DNA from: Aliiglaciecola sp. LCG003
GTDB taxonomy: Bacteria; Pseudomonadota; Gammaproteobacteria; Enterobacterales; Alteromonadaceae
Length of the DNA stretch: 64,000 nt
Direction of reading: 5' to 3'
NCBI RefSeq assembly: GCF_030316135.1
Contig: NZ_CP128185.1
Span: forward strand, 1,736,001 to 1,800,000
In this document: positions 25,269-34,119 of the stretch, piece by piece
Position numbering within the stretch: the stretch's first letter is position 1
Layout of the letters: every line of letters starts with the position of its first letter
Notes under the pieces: model-generated
The model's input: the letters and a program-made list of their open reading frames with translations, nothing else
Database searches by the model: none
Told to the model about the DNA's origin: nothing
Made by a program: the position numbers and the translations under genes

Positions 25269-26426
25269 GTGACAGCAATCAAAAAAGTTCGTATGGGAAT
25301 GGTAGGAGGAGGAGAGGGGGCTTTCATTGGTGCTGTACACCGTCACGCTCTAGCTCTGGACGGACAAATTGAATTAGTTTGTGGAGCGTTTAGCCGCGAT
25401 CCTGATAATAATCAGCGCACTGGTGACAGTCTAGGTTTGGATGCGCAGCGGGTCTATTCATCATGGCAAGCGTTACTCGTCGCTGAGGCCGCCTTAGCGC
25501 CTCAAGACCGTATGGAAGTGTTAATAATTGTCACACCCAATCATCTTCATGTACCTATTTCAATCGCTGCGATAGAAGCTGGCTTCCACGTATTTTGTGA
25601 AAAGCCAGCAGCAGTATCACTTGAACAGGCGATCGAACTTAAATCTCGAGTCGACAAAAGTAATAAACTCTATGGATTAGCCCATACTTATCTTGGTTAT
25701 CCGATGGTTTGGCAAGCGCAAAATATGGTAGCGGAGGGACTGTTAGGCGACATACGTAAAGTGTATGTTGAATATCCTCAGGGTTGGCTTTCTGCTAATG
25801 AAGAAAGCCACAACAAACAAGCATCATGGCGCACTGATCCAAGTCAGGCTGGAGGCAGTGGTTGTATGGGGGATATTGGTACCCATGCCTTCGGACTTGT
25901 TGAATTTGTTTTACAGCAAAATGTCACTTCCCTTTGTGCAGACTTAAACACCCATATTGATGGACGCCGTTTAGATGATGATGGAGCCGCCTTTCTGCGC
26001 ACCGAAAAGGGCGCAAGTGGGGTGTTAATCGCCAGCCAAGTCTGTGCCGGTGTGGAAAATGGCTTAAAAATTAAAGTTTACGGCGATAAAGGCGGAATCG
26101 AATGGGAGCAAATGTCACCTAATTCTCTAGTGTATCGTCCGGTTGGTCAACCTTATCAAGTTCTTAGAGCTGGTCTTGGTCAGCCAGGTTTATGTACAGA
26201 GGCGCTCAACCGTTGTCGTACACCAGGCGGACATCCAGAAGGATATTTGGAAGCAATGGCCAATTTGTACGTGGATTTTGCCGCAGCAGTCAGAAAAGAG
26301 CTCGCAGGCAAAGCACCTGGCGTACCCGGGATAGACTCCGGTCTGCGTGGTATGGCTTTCATAGAAGCTATGTTGTCGAGTAGCAGCAGTGACACCAAAT
26401 GGCACCCTGTGCCACACAATGATTAA
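25269..26426 (+). CDS. Gfo/Idh/MocA-family NAD(P)-dependent oxidoreductase
   Basis: A 385-residue cytoplasmic oxidoreductase. The GTG start is set by a strong AGGAGG site 5 bp upstream; an ATG two bases earlier is followed at once by a stop. The Rossmann glycine motif is GMVGGGEGAFIGAVH near residue 9, the catalytic-lysine motif CEKPAAVS near 116, and GDIGTHAFGLVEF supplies the active-site His/Asp. It is the first gene of the operon and, in a keto-sugar pathway, would oxidise or reduce the C3 position of a sugar. Exact substrate unknown. Confidence 0.92.
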   Translation: MTAIKKVRMGMVGGGEGAFIGAVHRHALALDGQIELVCGAFSRDPDNNQRTGDSLGLDAQRVYSSWQALLVAEAALAPQDRMEVLIIVTPNHLHVPISIAAIEAGFHVFCEKPAAVSLEQAIELKSRVDKSNKLYGLAHTYLGYPMVWQAQNMVAEGLLGDIRKVYVEYPQGWLSANEESHNKQASWRTDPSQAGGSGCMGDIGTHAFGLVEFVLQQNVTSLCADLNTHIDGRRLDDDGAAFLRTEKGASGVLIASQVCAGVENGLKIKVYGDKGGIEWEQMSPNSLVYRPVGQPYQVLRAGLGQPGLCTEALNRCRTPGGHPEGYLEAMANLYVDFAAAVRKELAGKAPGVPGIDSGLRGMAFIEAMLSSSSSDTKWHPVPHND

Positions 26427-26471
26427 GATTAAAAGGTAGCTGATATTTAGCTGCTACACAGGAGAAAAACG

Positions 26472-27530
26472 ATGAGTGCGATTAAAGGGCCGGCTATTTT
26501 TCTGGCGCAGTTTATGGGTGATGAAGCTCCTTTTAATAGCTTGGAAGGCATCACCAAATGGGCTGGTTCGTTAGGCTATAAAGGTATTCAGGTGCCCACC
26601 AATGATAAGCGAATTTTTGATTTGGAATTGGCAGCAAGCAGCCAAGAGTATTGCGATAAAGTTATGTCAATTTGTGCCGAAGCCGGATTACAGATCACTG
26701 AGTTGTCTACTCATTTACAAGGTCAGTTGGTCGCCGTACATCCTGCATATGATGAACTATTTGATAACTTTGCTCCTGCTCATTTACACGGCAAACCCGC
26801 AGAACGCACTGAATGGGCCGTTGAACAGATGAAGTTGGCGGCGAAAGCCAGTCAGCGGCTAGGATTAAACGCTCATGCGACATTTTCTGGCGCATTTTTA
26901 TGGCATTTGGTTTATCCCTGGCCCCAGCGTCCAGCCGGTCTAGTTGAACAAGGCTTTGCGGAATTAGCCAAACGTTGGTTACCTATTCTGGATGCCTTCG
27001 ATGAGGTCGGAGTGGATGTGTGTTATGAAATCCATCCTGGTGAAGACTTGCATGACGGGGCTTCATTCGAGCGCTTTTTAACGGCGGTTGATAATCATCC
27101 TCGGGCAAATATTTTATTTGATCCTAGCCATTTTGTATTACAGCAATTGGATTATCTGGCGTTTATCGACCTGTATCATGAACGAATTAAAATGTTTCAT
27201 GTTAAGGATGCAGAATTTAACCCTAATGGCCGCTCAGGTGTATATGGTGGTTACCAAGATTGGGCTAATCGTCCCGGCCGTTTCCGTTCGTTAGGAGATG
27301 GACAAGTCGACTTTAAGGGTATTTTTAGCAAATTAACCCAGTATGATTTTAAAGGTTGGGCTGTGCTTGAATGGGAATGCTGCATAAAAGATTCAGCCCA
27401 AGGTGCGGCTGAAGGAGCACCGTTTATCGCTAGTCATATTATCACTCCTGCTGGTCGCGCATTTGATGATTTTGCTGGCGCAAAAAGTAGTGAAACTCGA
27501 AACCGTCGAATTTTAGGATTGGATGACTAA
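26472..27530 (+). CDS. Cytoplasmic sugar isomerase/epimerase-like TIM-barrel protein
   Basis: A 352-residue protein of the xylose-isomerase-like TIM-barrel fold without a signal peptide. Metal-ligand segments are VCYEIHPGEDLHDG, ILFDPSHFVLQQLD, IKMFHVKDAEFNPNG and AVLEWECCIKD, in the normal order. It is longer than the other two TIM-barrel proteins of the locus because of an insertion after the HVKD motif (YGGYQDWANRPGRFRSLGDG). This long type commonly sits beside Gfo/Idh genes. It follows the oxidoreductase by 45 bp and should act on the same cytoplasmic intermediate. Confidence 0.9.
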   Translation: MSAIKGPAIFLAQFMGDEAPFNSLEGITKWAGSLGYKGIQVPTNDKRIFDLELAASSQEYCDKVMSICAEAGLQITELSTHLQGQLVAVHPAYDELFDNFAPAHLHGKPAERTEWAVEQMKLAAKASQRLGLNAHATFSGAFLWHLVYPWPQRPAGLVEQGFAELAKRWLPILDAFDEVGVDVCYEIHPGEDLHDGASFERFLTAVDNHPRANILFDPSHFVLQQLDYLAFIDLYHERIKMFHVKDAEFNPNGRSGVYGGYQDWANRPGRFRSLGDGQVDFKGIFSKLTQYDFKGWAVLEWECCIKDSAQGAAEGAPFIASHIITPAGRAFDDFAGAKSSETRNRRILGLDD

Positions 27531-27585
27531 GTCATCGGCACTACAAGTGTCTAAGTAAGCTTTATCAAATGGAGTGTGTACAAGA

Positions 27586-28806
27586 ATGAATAATATAACA
27601 CTGCGCCTTAGTGTCATGATGTTCCTGCAATTTTTCATCTGGGGTGGCTGGTTTGTTACCTTGGGTACCTTTTTAGCCAACAACTTATCAGCTTCAGGCG
27701 GTCAAATAGGCATGGCCTTTTCAACCCAATCATGGGGGGCAATTATAGCGCCGTTCATTATAGGTTTAATTGCTGATCGTTATTTCAATGCTGAACGCAT
27801 ACTTGGGGTACTCCACTTGGTAGGCGCAGGGTTGATGTATTGTTTATATCAGGCTGCAGATTTTGATGCATTTTATCCGTTTGTTTTGGCTTATATGATT
27901 GCTTACATGCCGACGTTGGCACTAGTCAATTCAGTGTCATTTGCCCAAATGAATAATCCTTCTAAACAGTTTGGAAAAATTCGAGTATGGGGCACAGTAG
28001 GTTGGATAGTAGCCGGATTGGCTATCAGCTACGCATTTTCGTGGGATGCAAAACAAGCCATTGCAGAGGGTATGTTACGTAACACTTTCTTGTTATGTGC
28101 TGGGGCTTCACTAATTCTGGGATTATTTAGTTTCACCTTACCCAAAACCCCACCTAAAGCCAATTCAGAACGAGTAGGTTTGAAAGACATGTTAGGGCTT
28201 GACGCTTTGGCCCTGCTAAAAGACCGAAATTTTTTGATGTTCTTTATATCCTCGGTATTAATTTGTATTCCTCTGGCGTTTTACTATCAAAATGCCAATC
28301 CGTTTTTAACCGAAATAGGGGTTGAAAATGCGACCGGGAAAATGACCTTGGGGCAGATCTCTGAAGTGTTGTTTATGTTAGCGTTGCCAGTATTTTTAAA
28401 TCGCTTCGGGATCAAGATCACTTTGCTAATTGGTATGTTGGCGTGGGTGTTACGTTATGTGTTATTTGCCTACGGAAATGCCGATGGTAGTATGGTTTTA
28501 CTCCTAACAGGTATTGCGTTACATGGTATTTGTTATGATTTCTTCTTCGTATCAGGGCAAATCTATACTGACGCTAAAGCGGGCGAAAGAGTCAAAAATG
28601 CTGCTCAAGGCCTAATCACGCTGGCGACCTATGGTATCGGTATGTTGGTGGGTTTTTGGGTAGCTGGAAAAATAACCGACAGCTATACCCTTGAGAGCGG
28701 CCACAACTGGACTAACATCTGGTTATTTCCTGCTGCTTTTGCTTTCGTTGTTTTCATATTGTTTATGTTCACCTTTAAAAGTGAAAAGGTATCAACTGAT
28801 GAATAA
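27586..28806 (+). CDS. NupG-type MFS transporter (nucleoside:H+ symporter family)
   Basis: A 12-helix major facilitator protein of 406 residues from the ATG at 27586; a GTG four codons earlier (27574) is possible but the GGAG site is spaced better for the ATG. The opening SVMMFLQFFIWGGWFVTLGTF is highly characteristic of the nucleoside:H+ symporter (NupG/XapB) family. Placed between sugar-modifying genes, it more likely carries a sugar, keto-sugar or glycoside than a nucleoside; that substrate shift is inferred from context. It overlaps the next gene by 8 bp. Confidence 0.88.
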   Translation: MNNITLRLSVMMFLQFFIWGGWFVTLGTFLANNLSASGGQIGMAFSTQSWGAIIAPFIIGLIADRYFNAERILGVLHLVGAGLMYCLYQAADFDAFYPFVLAYMIAYMPTLALVNSVSFAQMNNPSKQFGKIRVWGTVGWIVAGLAISYAFSWDAKQAIAEGMLRNTFLLCAGASLILGLFSFTLPKTPPKANSERVGLKDMLGLDALALLKDRNFLMFFISSVLICIPLAFYYQNANPFLTEIGVENATGKMTLGQISEVLFMLALPVFLNRFGIKITLLIGMLAWVLRYVLFAYGNADGSMVLLLTGIALHGICYDFFFVSGQIYTDAKAGERVKNAAQGLITLATYGIGMLVGFWVAGKITDSYTLESGHNWTNIWLFPAAFAFVVFILFMFTFKSEKVSTDE

Positions 28807-29686
28807 TCCACGCAGAACGTTGCTCAAAGGCCTAGCCATTAGCAGCGCAGCCCTGGCCACGAATGTGTCAGTAAGTGGGATTGCCAATGCTAAAGCAGAA
28901 AAAACAAGCAAACTCAAAGGTAATATTAATCATTCCGTAAGTCGCTGGACCTATGGTGATCTTAGCATCGAAGAATTGTGTCAGACAGTAAAGGCACTGG
29001 GCTTTTCAGCTATCGATTTGGTGGGACCAGAAGATTGGCCAATGCTTAAAAAGTACGCTATTGATTCTTCAATGTGTAATGGCGCAGAGTTAAATCTTGT
29101 CGATGGCTGGATACACCCGCAATTTCATGATGAGTTAACTCGCAGGTATCTACGTCATATCGATTTAGTTGCTGAAGCTGGTTACAAAAACCTGATCTGT
29201 TTTAGCGGCAATGCACGAGGCATGAGCCGTGAAGAGGGTTTGAAAAATGCGGTGAATGGCTTATCACGTATTTTGCATCATGCTGAGCGTAAAGGCGTGA
29301 CGATACAAATGGAGCTTTTCAATAGCCGAGTGGATCATCCTGATTATATGGCAGATAACTCTGAATGGGGAATTTCACTGTGTAAAGCCCTAGGAACGGA
29401 AAGTTTTAAACTGCTGTACGACATTTACCATATGCAAATTAATGAAGGCGATATTATTCGCACGATCCAAAATAATCATCAATATTTTGGCCATTACCAC
29501 ACTGCAGGTGTACCGGGGCGGCATGAAATTGATGACACTCAAGAACTGTATTACCCGGCAATTGCTCGTGCAATAGTCGCAACAGGGTTTACAGGCGTAC
29601 TTGCACAGGAATTTATTCCAACACCTAAAGATCGGTCAGGCAAAATTGAATCATTGCGCAATGCGATTCAAATTTGTGATGTCTAA
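28799..29686 (+). CDS. Tat-exported hydroxypyruvate-isomerase-like TIM-barrel protein
   Basis: A 295-residue protein from the ATG at 28799, which overlaps the transporter gene by 8 bp. It begins with a twin-arginine signal (NPRRTLLKGLAISSAALATN). The mature domain resembles hydroxypyruvate isomerase (Hyi): IQMELFNSRVDHPDY, KLLYDIYHMQINEGDI and FGHYHTAGVPGRHEIDD, then LAQEFIPT for the last metal ligand. Export argues against a role on hydroxypyruvate and for a periplasmic sugar or keto-sugar substrate. It lies directly before the GMC oxidoreductase gene. Confidence 0.88.
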   Translation: MNNPRRTLLKGLAISSAALATNVSVSGIANAKAEKTSKLKGNINHSVSRWTYGDLSIEELCQTVKALGFSAIDLVGPEDWPMLKKYAIDSSMCNGAELNLVDGWIHPQFHDELTRRYLRHIDLVAEAGYKNLICFSGNARGMSREEGLKNAVNGLSRILHHAERKGVTIQMELFNSRVDHPDYMADNSEWGISLCKALGTESFKLLYDIYHMQINEGDIIRTIQNNHQYFGHYHTAGVPGRHEIDDTQELYYPAIARAIVATGFTGVLAQEFIPTPKDRSGKIESLRNAIQICDV

Positions 29687-29730
29687 AAACGAATTGAAAG
29701 CGCTTGGAAACAAGCGTTAAGGGGATACAT

Positions 29731-31416
29731 GTGGCAAATAATGAATATGACGCAATAGTCGTTGGCTCTGGGATCAGCGGCGGTTGGGCAGCTAAAGAGT
29801 TGACCGAAAAAGGCTTAAAAGTGTTGATGCTCGAGCGGGGCAAAAACATTGAACACATAAAAGATTACAAAAATGCGCATAAAGAGGCGTGGGACTATCC
29901 TCACAGAGATACCGCCACTGAGCAAATGAAACAAGATTATCCAGTGTTGAAACGAGATTACCCCTTAAACGAATCTACTTTCGGCATGTGGGCGAATGAG
30001 AAAGATGCCCCCTACGTTGAAAAGAAGCGATTTGATTGGTATCGCGGCTATCACGTTGGAGGACGTTCATTATTGTGGGGCCGCCAAAGTTACAGATTGA
30101 ACCCAGAAGATTTCATGGCGAATGCCAAAGAAGGTATCGCGGTTGATTGGCCTATACGTTATGAAGACGTAGCGCCTTGGTACGATTACGTAGAACGTTT
30201 TGCAGGTATCAGTGGTAATCGAGATGGCTTAGATGTGTTGCCTGATGGGCAATACCAACCTGCCATGATACTCAACTGTGTTGAAAAGGATGTGTCTGCT
30301 CGTATTCAAAAAGCCTACAAAGGCACTCGCCATATGATTTCCGGGCGCACCGCCAATATGACCCAAGCTAAACCCGAAGAAGGTCGGACAAGTTGCCAAT
30401 ACCGCAACAAATGTTGGTTGGGCTGTCCTTTTGGTGGCTATTTCAGTACTCAGTCCTCGACATTGCCTGCGGCTATGAAGACCGGCAACTTGACCGTGCG
30501 GCCATTTTCTATTGTAACCGAAATTTTGTATGACAAAGACAAAAAGCGCGCTACTGGCGTTGCCATTATCGATGCTGAAACCAATCAGACCTACGAATAC
30601 AAAAGTAAGATTGTGTTTGTAAATGCATCCTCATTTAATTCAAGTTGGTTACTAATGAATTCGGCCACTGATGTGTGGGAAGATGGTTTAGGTAGCAGCA
30701 GTGGTGAACTTGGACACAATGTAATGGATCACCATTTCCGTATTGGGGCCTCAGCGCAAGTTGAAGGTTTTGATGACAAATATACCTTTGGTCGTCGGCC
30801 CAGTGGTTTTTACGTACCAAGGTTCAGAAACTGGCATGATGATAAACGAGATTACTTACGCGGCTTTGGCTATCAAGGCGGTGCAAGTCGTCAAGGTTGG
30901 CGTCGAGATGTGGCCGAAATGGGCTTGGGCGCAAGCTTGAAAAATGCCATCAGTGAACCAGGGAATTGGCAAATTGGTATGACAGCCTTTGGCGAAATGT
31001 TACCGGATCATAGCAATCGCATTTACCTTAATCGCAACGTCAAAGACAAGTGGGGATTACCGGTGCTTGAAATGGATGTTGAGTTGAAGGAAAACGAACT
31101 GCGTATGCGTAAAGATATGCAGCAAGATGCGATTGATATGTTTGAAGCCGCCAATTTAAAAAATGTGCACGGTTTCGATGCATCCTATACACCCGGCATG
31201 GGTATTCATGAGATGGGAACTGCCCGAATGGGTCGTGATCCTAAAAGCTCAGTATTGAATGGTCATAATCAGGTGTGGGATGCGTTGAATGTATTTGTTA
31301 CCGATGGCGCCTGTATGACGTCTGCCTCTTGCGTTAATCCTTCTTTAACCTATATGGCGTTAACCGCCAGAGCAGCGAGCTTTGCGGTTGAAGAGCTGAA
31401 AAAAGGAAACCTGTAG
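29731..31416 (+). CDS. GMC-family FAD-dependent oxidoreductase with FAD-GDH-type iron-sulfur cysteine motif
   Basis: A 561-residue GMC flavoenzyme from the GTG at 29731, chosen because an AAGGGG site precedes it. The FAD motif VVGSGISGGWAAKEL is at the N-terminus; catalytic H493 lies in GIHEMGTARMG and N536 in ASCVNPSLTYMAL. C222, C228 and C232 form C-x5-C-x3-C, the pattern that binds a 3Fe-4S cluster in bacterial FAD-glucose dehydrogenase. It has no signal peptide and would be exported together with the Tat-bearing small subunit encoded 2 bp downstream. Likely substrates are sugars or glycosides, oxidised in the periplasm. Confidence 0.92.
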   Translation: MANNEYDAIVVGSGISGGWAAKELTEKGLKVLMLERGKNIEHIKDYKNAHKEAWDYPHRDTATEQMKQDYPVLKRDYPLNESTFGMWANEKDAPYVEKKRFDWYRGYHVGGRSLLWGRQSYRLNPEDFMANAKEGIAVDWPIRYEDVAPWYDYVERFAGISGNRDGLDVLPDGQYQPAMILNCVEKDVSARIQKAYKGTRHMISGRTANMTQAKPEEGRTSCQYRNKCWLGCPFGGYFSTQSSTLPAAMKTGNLTVRPFSIVTEILYDKDKKRATGVAIIDAETNQTYEYKSKIVFVNASSFNSSWLLMNSATDVWEDGLGSSSGELGHNVMDHHFRIGASAQVEGFDDKYTFGRRPSGFYVPRFRNWHDDKRDYLRGFGYQGGASRQGWRRDVAEMGLGASLKNAISEPGNWQIGMTAFGEMLPDHSNRIYLNRNVKDKWGLPVLEMDVELKENELRMRKDMQQDAIDMFEAANLKNVHGFDASYTPGMGIHEMGTARMGRDPKSSVLNGHNQVWDALNVFVTDGACMTSASCVNPSLTYMALTARAASFAVEELKKGNL

Positions 31417-31418
31417 CC

Positions 31419-32021
31419 ATGAATAGACGTGAAATACTTAAAATGATTGCCGCTGCAACCGGCACAGCATTTGTTGGTAGCAATGCACTAGCCTACGACA
31501 TGGTTCCCAAGGTGAAGTTGGCCGATACTGGTTTTTCAAAAGATGACGTGGCTTATTTAAACGAGATAGGCGAAACAATCATTCCTCGCACGGACACTCC
31601 CGGCGCGAAAGATGCCAATGTAGGCCTAACTATGGCCATAATGGTAGCAGATTGTTATAGCCAGCCAGCACGAGATGCATTTAAGCAAGGCATGGTGACG
31701 CTTAAACAAGCTGCCACTAATGCCTTTGGTAAAGATTTTTTGCTTTTAACCAGTGAACAGAAATTAACACTTTTGACTGAACTTGATGAAGAGGCAAAAC
31801 TTTATAATCAAAAAATGCACGAGTTAGCTGAGCAAAAAACTGAAGCTGAGTCGTCTGTTGAACGAGTGCCTCATTATTTTTCTTTGATGAAACAGTTGGT
31901 GTTATTTAGTTTCTTCACCTCTGAAATTGGTGCCAATAAGGTGCTTCGTTATGTTGCGATCCCAAGTCGTTATGACGGCGAGTTTCCCTACAAGAAGGGC
32001 GACCGAGCTTGGGCAACTTAG
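31419..32021 (+). CDS. Gluconate 2-dehydrogenase subunit 3 family protein (Tat small subunit)
   Basis: A 200-residue small subunit with a twin-arginine-type signal (NRREILKMIAAATGTAFVG, cleavage near ALAYD). The mature part has the family pattern YLNEIGETIIPRTDTPGAKDANVG and ends VLRYVAIPSRYDGEFPY. In FAD-GDH, gluconate and glucoside 3-dehydrogenases this subunit carries the GMC catalytic subunit across the membrane as a hitch-hiker. It starts 2 bp after the GMC gene. The third usual partner, a multi-haem cytochrome c, is not encoded in this locus. Confidence 0.92.
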   Translation: MNRREILKMIAAATGTAFVGSNALAYDMVPKVKLADTGFSKDDVAYLNEIGETIIPRTDTPGAKDANVGLTMAIMVADCYSQPARDAFKQGMVTLKQAATNAFGKDFLLLTSEQKLTLLTELDEEAKLYNQKMHELAEQKTEAESSVERVPHYFSLMKQLVLFSFFTSEIGANKVLRYVAIPSRYDGEFPYKKGDRAWAT

Positions 32022-32075
32022 TCTTTGAACCACTGTTTAATATTCAACCAGAATAATTGCGAAAAGGGAAAAGAA

Positions 32076-32855
32076 GTGAAAGATTGCAAAACAAAATATA
32101 GTAAAGGGTTATTACTCGCCGGATTGGTCGGTTTAATTAATAGCCATGCTGTGTCCGCGCAGGAAACCTTAGAGCCGTGGCAGCAAGCAGAAAAAACCGA
32201 AGTATGGGAGCCTGTTCCCGTTGCAGTTTCCACCACTGAAGGTCAGGCGCCCTCCGATGCGATAGTTTTGATTGGAAGCAATGGTCTAAATGCTTGGCAG
32301 GGCTTAGAAGGCGGAGAAGCGCCTTGGTCCCTGCAAAACAATGTTGTAACCGTAAAACCCGGAACCGGTGATATCAAAACTAAACAGAAGTTCTGTGATA
32401 TCCAATTGCATTTAGAGTGGCAAACCCCGACTGACGTAACCGATATGGAAGGGCAGCAACGCAATAACAGTGGCGTATTTTTGCAGCAACGATACGAAGT
32501 GCAAATATTAGATTCATACAACAATAAAACCTATCCGAATGGTCAGGCGGCAAGCATTTATAAGCAAACTATTCCATTAGTGAATGCGATGAGACCTGCA
32601 GGAGAATGGCAATACTACGACATTATTTTCACCGCCCCGCGTTTTAGTGGCAGTGAATTATCCCAACCCGGATATGTAACCGTGTTACACAATGGCGTGT
32701 TGGTGCAGAATCATGTGAAAATTCAAGGGAAAACTGAATGGATTGGCGCCCCCAGTTACCAGGCTCATGGCTGTGAACCGCTGCAACTGCAGGACCATGG
32801 AAATTTGGTTAGCTTTCGCAATATGTGGGTGAGGGAGCTGAACACAGCAAAGTAA
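32076..32855 (+). CDS. Secreted DUF1080 protein (3-keto-disaccharide hydrolase family)
   Basis: A 259-residue protein from the GTG at 32076, preceded by GGGAAAAGAA; a TTG 51 bp earlier is in frame but lacks a site. A signal peptide (cleavage near SAQET) predicts export. The mature part is a DUF1080 (PF06439) lectin-like jelly roll: LIGSNGLNAWQ, then FCDIQLHLEWQ, NNSGVFLQQRYEVQILDS and a C-terminal VSFRNMWVREL. The family includes enzymes that cleave 3-keto-glycosides. Its place right after the GMC dehydrogenase fits use of that enzyme's product in the periplasm. Confidence 0.9.
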   Translation: MKDCKTKYSKGLLLAGLVGLINSHAVSAQETLEPWQQAEKTEVWEPVPVAVSTTEGQAPSDAIVLIGSNGLNAWQGLEGGEAPWSLQNNVVTVKPGTGDIKTKQKFCDIQLHLEWQTPTDVTDMEGQQRNNSGVFLQQRYEVQILDSYNNKTYPNGQAASIYKQTIPLVNAMRPAGEWQYYDIIFTAPRFSGSELSQPGYVTVLHNGVLVQNHVKIQGKTEWIGAPSYQAHGCEPLQLQDHGNLVSFRNMWVRELNTAK

Positions 32856-32922
32856 CTTCCAACCAGTTAAGTAAACCTAGATTTAGCCTAGGTGGTGTTT
32901 GGTCTGGGGAACAGCAAACAAC

Positions 32923-32962
32923 AAGCGCCAAATGCCCGTGATTGACTGGGCATTTGGCGCTT
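32923..32962. repeat. Perfect 15-bp hairpin between the DUF1080 and aldo/keto reductase genes
   Basis: AAGCGCCAAATGCCC (32923-32937) pairs without mismatch with GGGCATTTGGCGCTT (32948-32962) around a 10-nt loop. No T-run follows. Placed 68 bp past the DUF1080 stop, it may attenuate transcription or stabilise the upstream mRNA. Confidence 0.7.
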
Positions 32963-33059
32963 AGCAGTCGGGTCGCTTTAATAGGCCCGAATTCAAAATG
33001 ATGTAAAAGCCATAGGTTTCATTAATCAAGCTATGGGTCACAAGGGAGCCAGTTTCGGC

Positions 33060-34061
33060 ATGTCAAATTATCAAGCCAGTCACAATCGTTATGAACAAAG
33101 TCGCTATTCAAAATGCGGGAACAGCGGCCTAAAACTGCCGTATGTCTCATTGGGTTTGTGGCACAACTTCGGTGGTCAAGATAACCAAAAAACTGCATTA
33201 GATATGTTGTTAAGGGCGTTTGATCTGGGTATTACTCATTTCGACTTGGCTAACAACTATGGGCCTCCGGCTGGTAGCGCGGAATCTTTTTTTGGCGAAG
33301 TGATTAGCGGTCCATTAAAACCTTATCGTGACGAACTCATCGTTTCCACCAAAGCCGGTTACGGCATGTGGCCTGGCCCATATGGTGATTGGGGTTCCCG
33401 TAAGTATCTGGTTGCCAGCCTTGACCAAAGCTTACAACGCATGCAACTCGATTATGTGGATATTTTTTATCACCACAGGCGGGATACCGATACGCCTTTA
33501 GAAGAGACCATGCAAACTCTGAGTGATATCGTGCGTAATGGAAAAGCCCTCTATGTTGGTTTGTCCAATTACAATGCCGCAGATTTATTGGAAGCCAATA
33601 GTATTCTTAGTAAGAGCGGTACACCGTGTATTGTTAACCAACCTAAATTTAGTATGCTGGATCGAACAATAGAACAGCAAGGGGTGCTTGATGCTGCCAA
33701 GTCGGCAGGGATTGGTACTGTGCCATTTTCGCCGCTGGCGCAAGGATTATTATCAAATAAGTATTTGAATGGAATTCCAAAGCACTCAAGAGCTAGCAAT
33801 CCCGATAGTTTTCTGCAATCTGAGCAGATAACCCAAGAAGTACTCAACAAGGTCACTTTGCTGAATGAGCTTGCTCAACAACGGGGGCAGTCTTTGCCGC
33901 AATTGGCGATTAGTTGGATCCATGCTAAACCATCAATTACCTCATGTATTATTGGAGCAAGTAAAGTCAGTCAAATTGAAGAGCTGGTCGCGACCCAACA
34001 TCAAGCGCCATTGACTGAACAAGAAATGAAAATGATAGATGTTATTTTAACGTCAGACTAG
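33060..34061 (+). CDS. Aldo/keto reductase (YghZ-like)
   Basis: A 333-residue NADPH-dependent reductase from the ATG at 33060; this start matches the length of E. coli YghZ and has AAGGGAG upstream, whereas the ATG at 33033 has no close site. The tetrad region reads HFDLANNYG, STKAGYG and FYHHR, and the NADPH-binding end reads SCIIGASKVSQIEEL. The LSLGLWHNFG-like segment is typical of the glyceraldehyde/methylglyoxal-reducing YghZ group. Within the locus it could reduce a keto or aldehyde product. Confidence 0.9.
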   Translation: MSNYQASHNRYEQSRYSKCGNSGLKLPYVSLGLWHNFGGQDNQKTALDMLLRAFDLGITHFDLANNYGPPAGSAESFFGEVISGPLKPYRDELIVSTKAGYGMWPGPYGDWGSRKYLVASLDQSLQRMQLDYVDIFYHHRRDTDTPLEETMQTLSDIVRNGKALYVGLSNYNAADLLEANSILSKSGTPCIVNQPKFSMLDRTIEQQGVLDAAKSAGIGTVPFSPLAQGLLSNKYLNGIPKHSRASNPDSFLQSEQITQEVLNKVTLLNELAQQRGQSLPQLAISWIHAKPSITSCIIGASKVSQIEELVATQHQAPLTEQEMKMIDVILTSD

Positions 34062-34119
34062 ACATAGGCAATGTCACTGCGTATTTTCATACTAAGTGAC
34101 ATGAATTTGAGGTGAAAAA

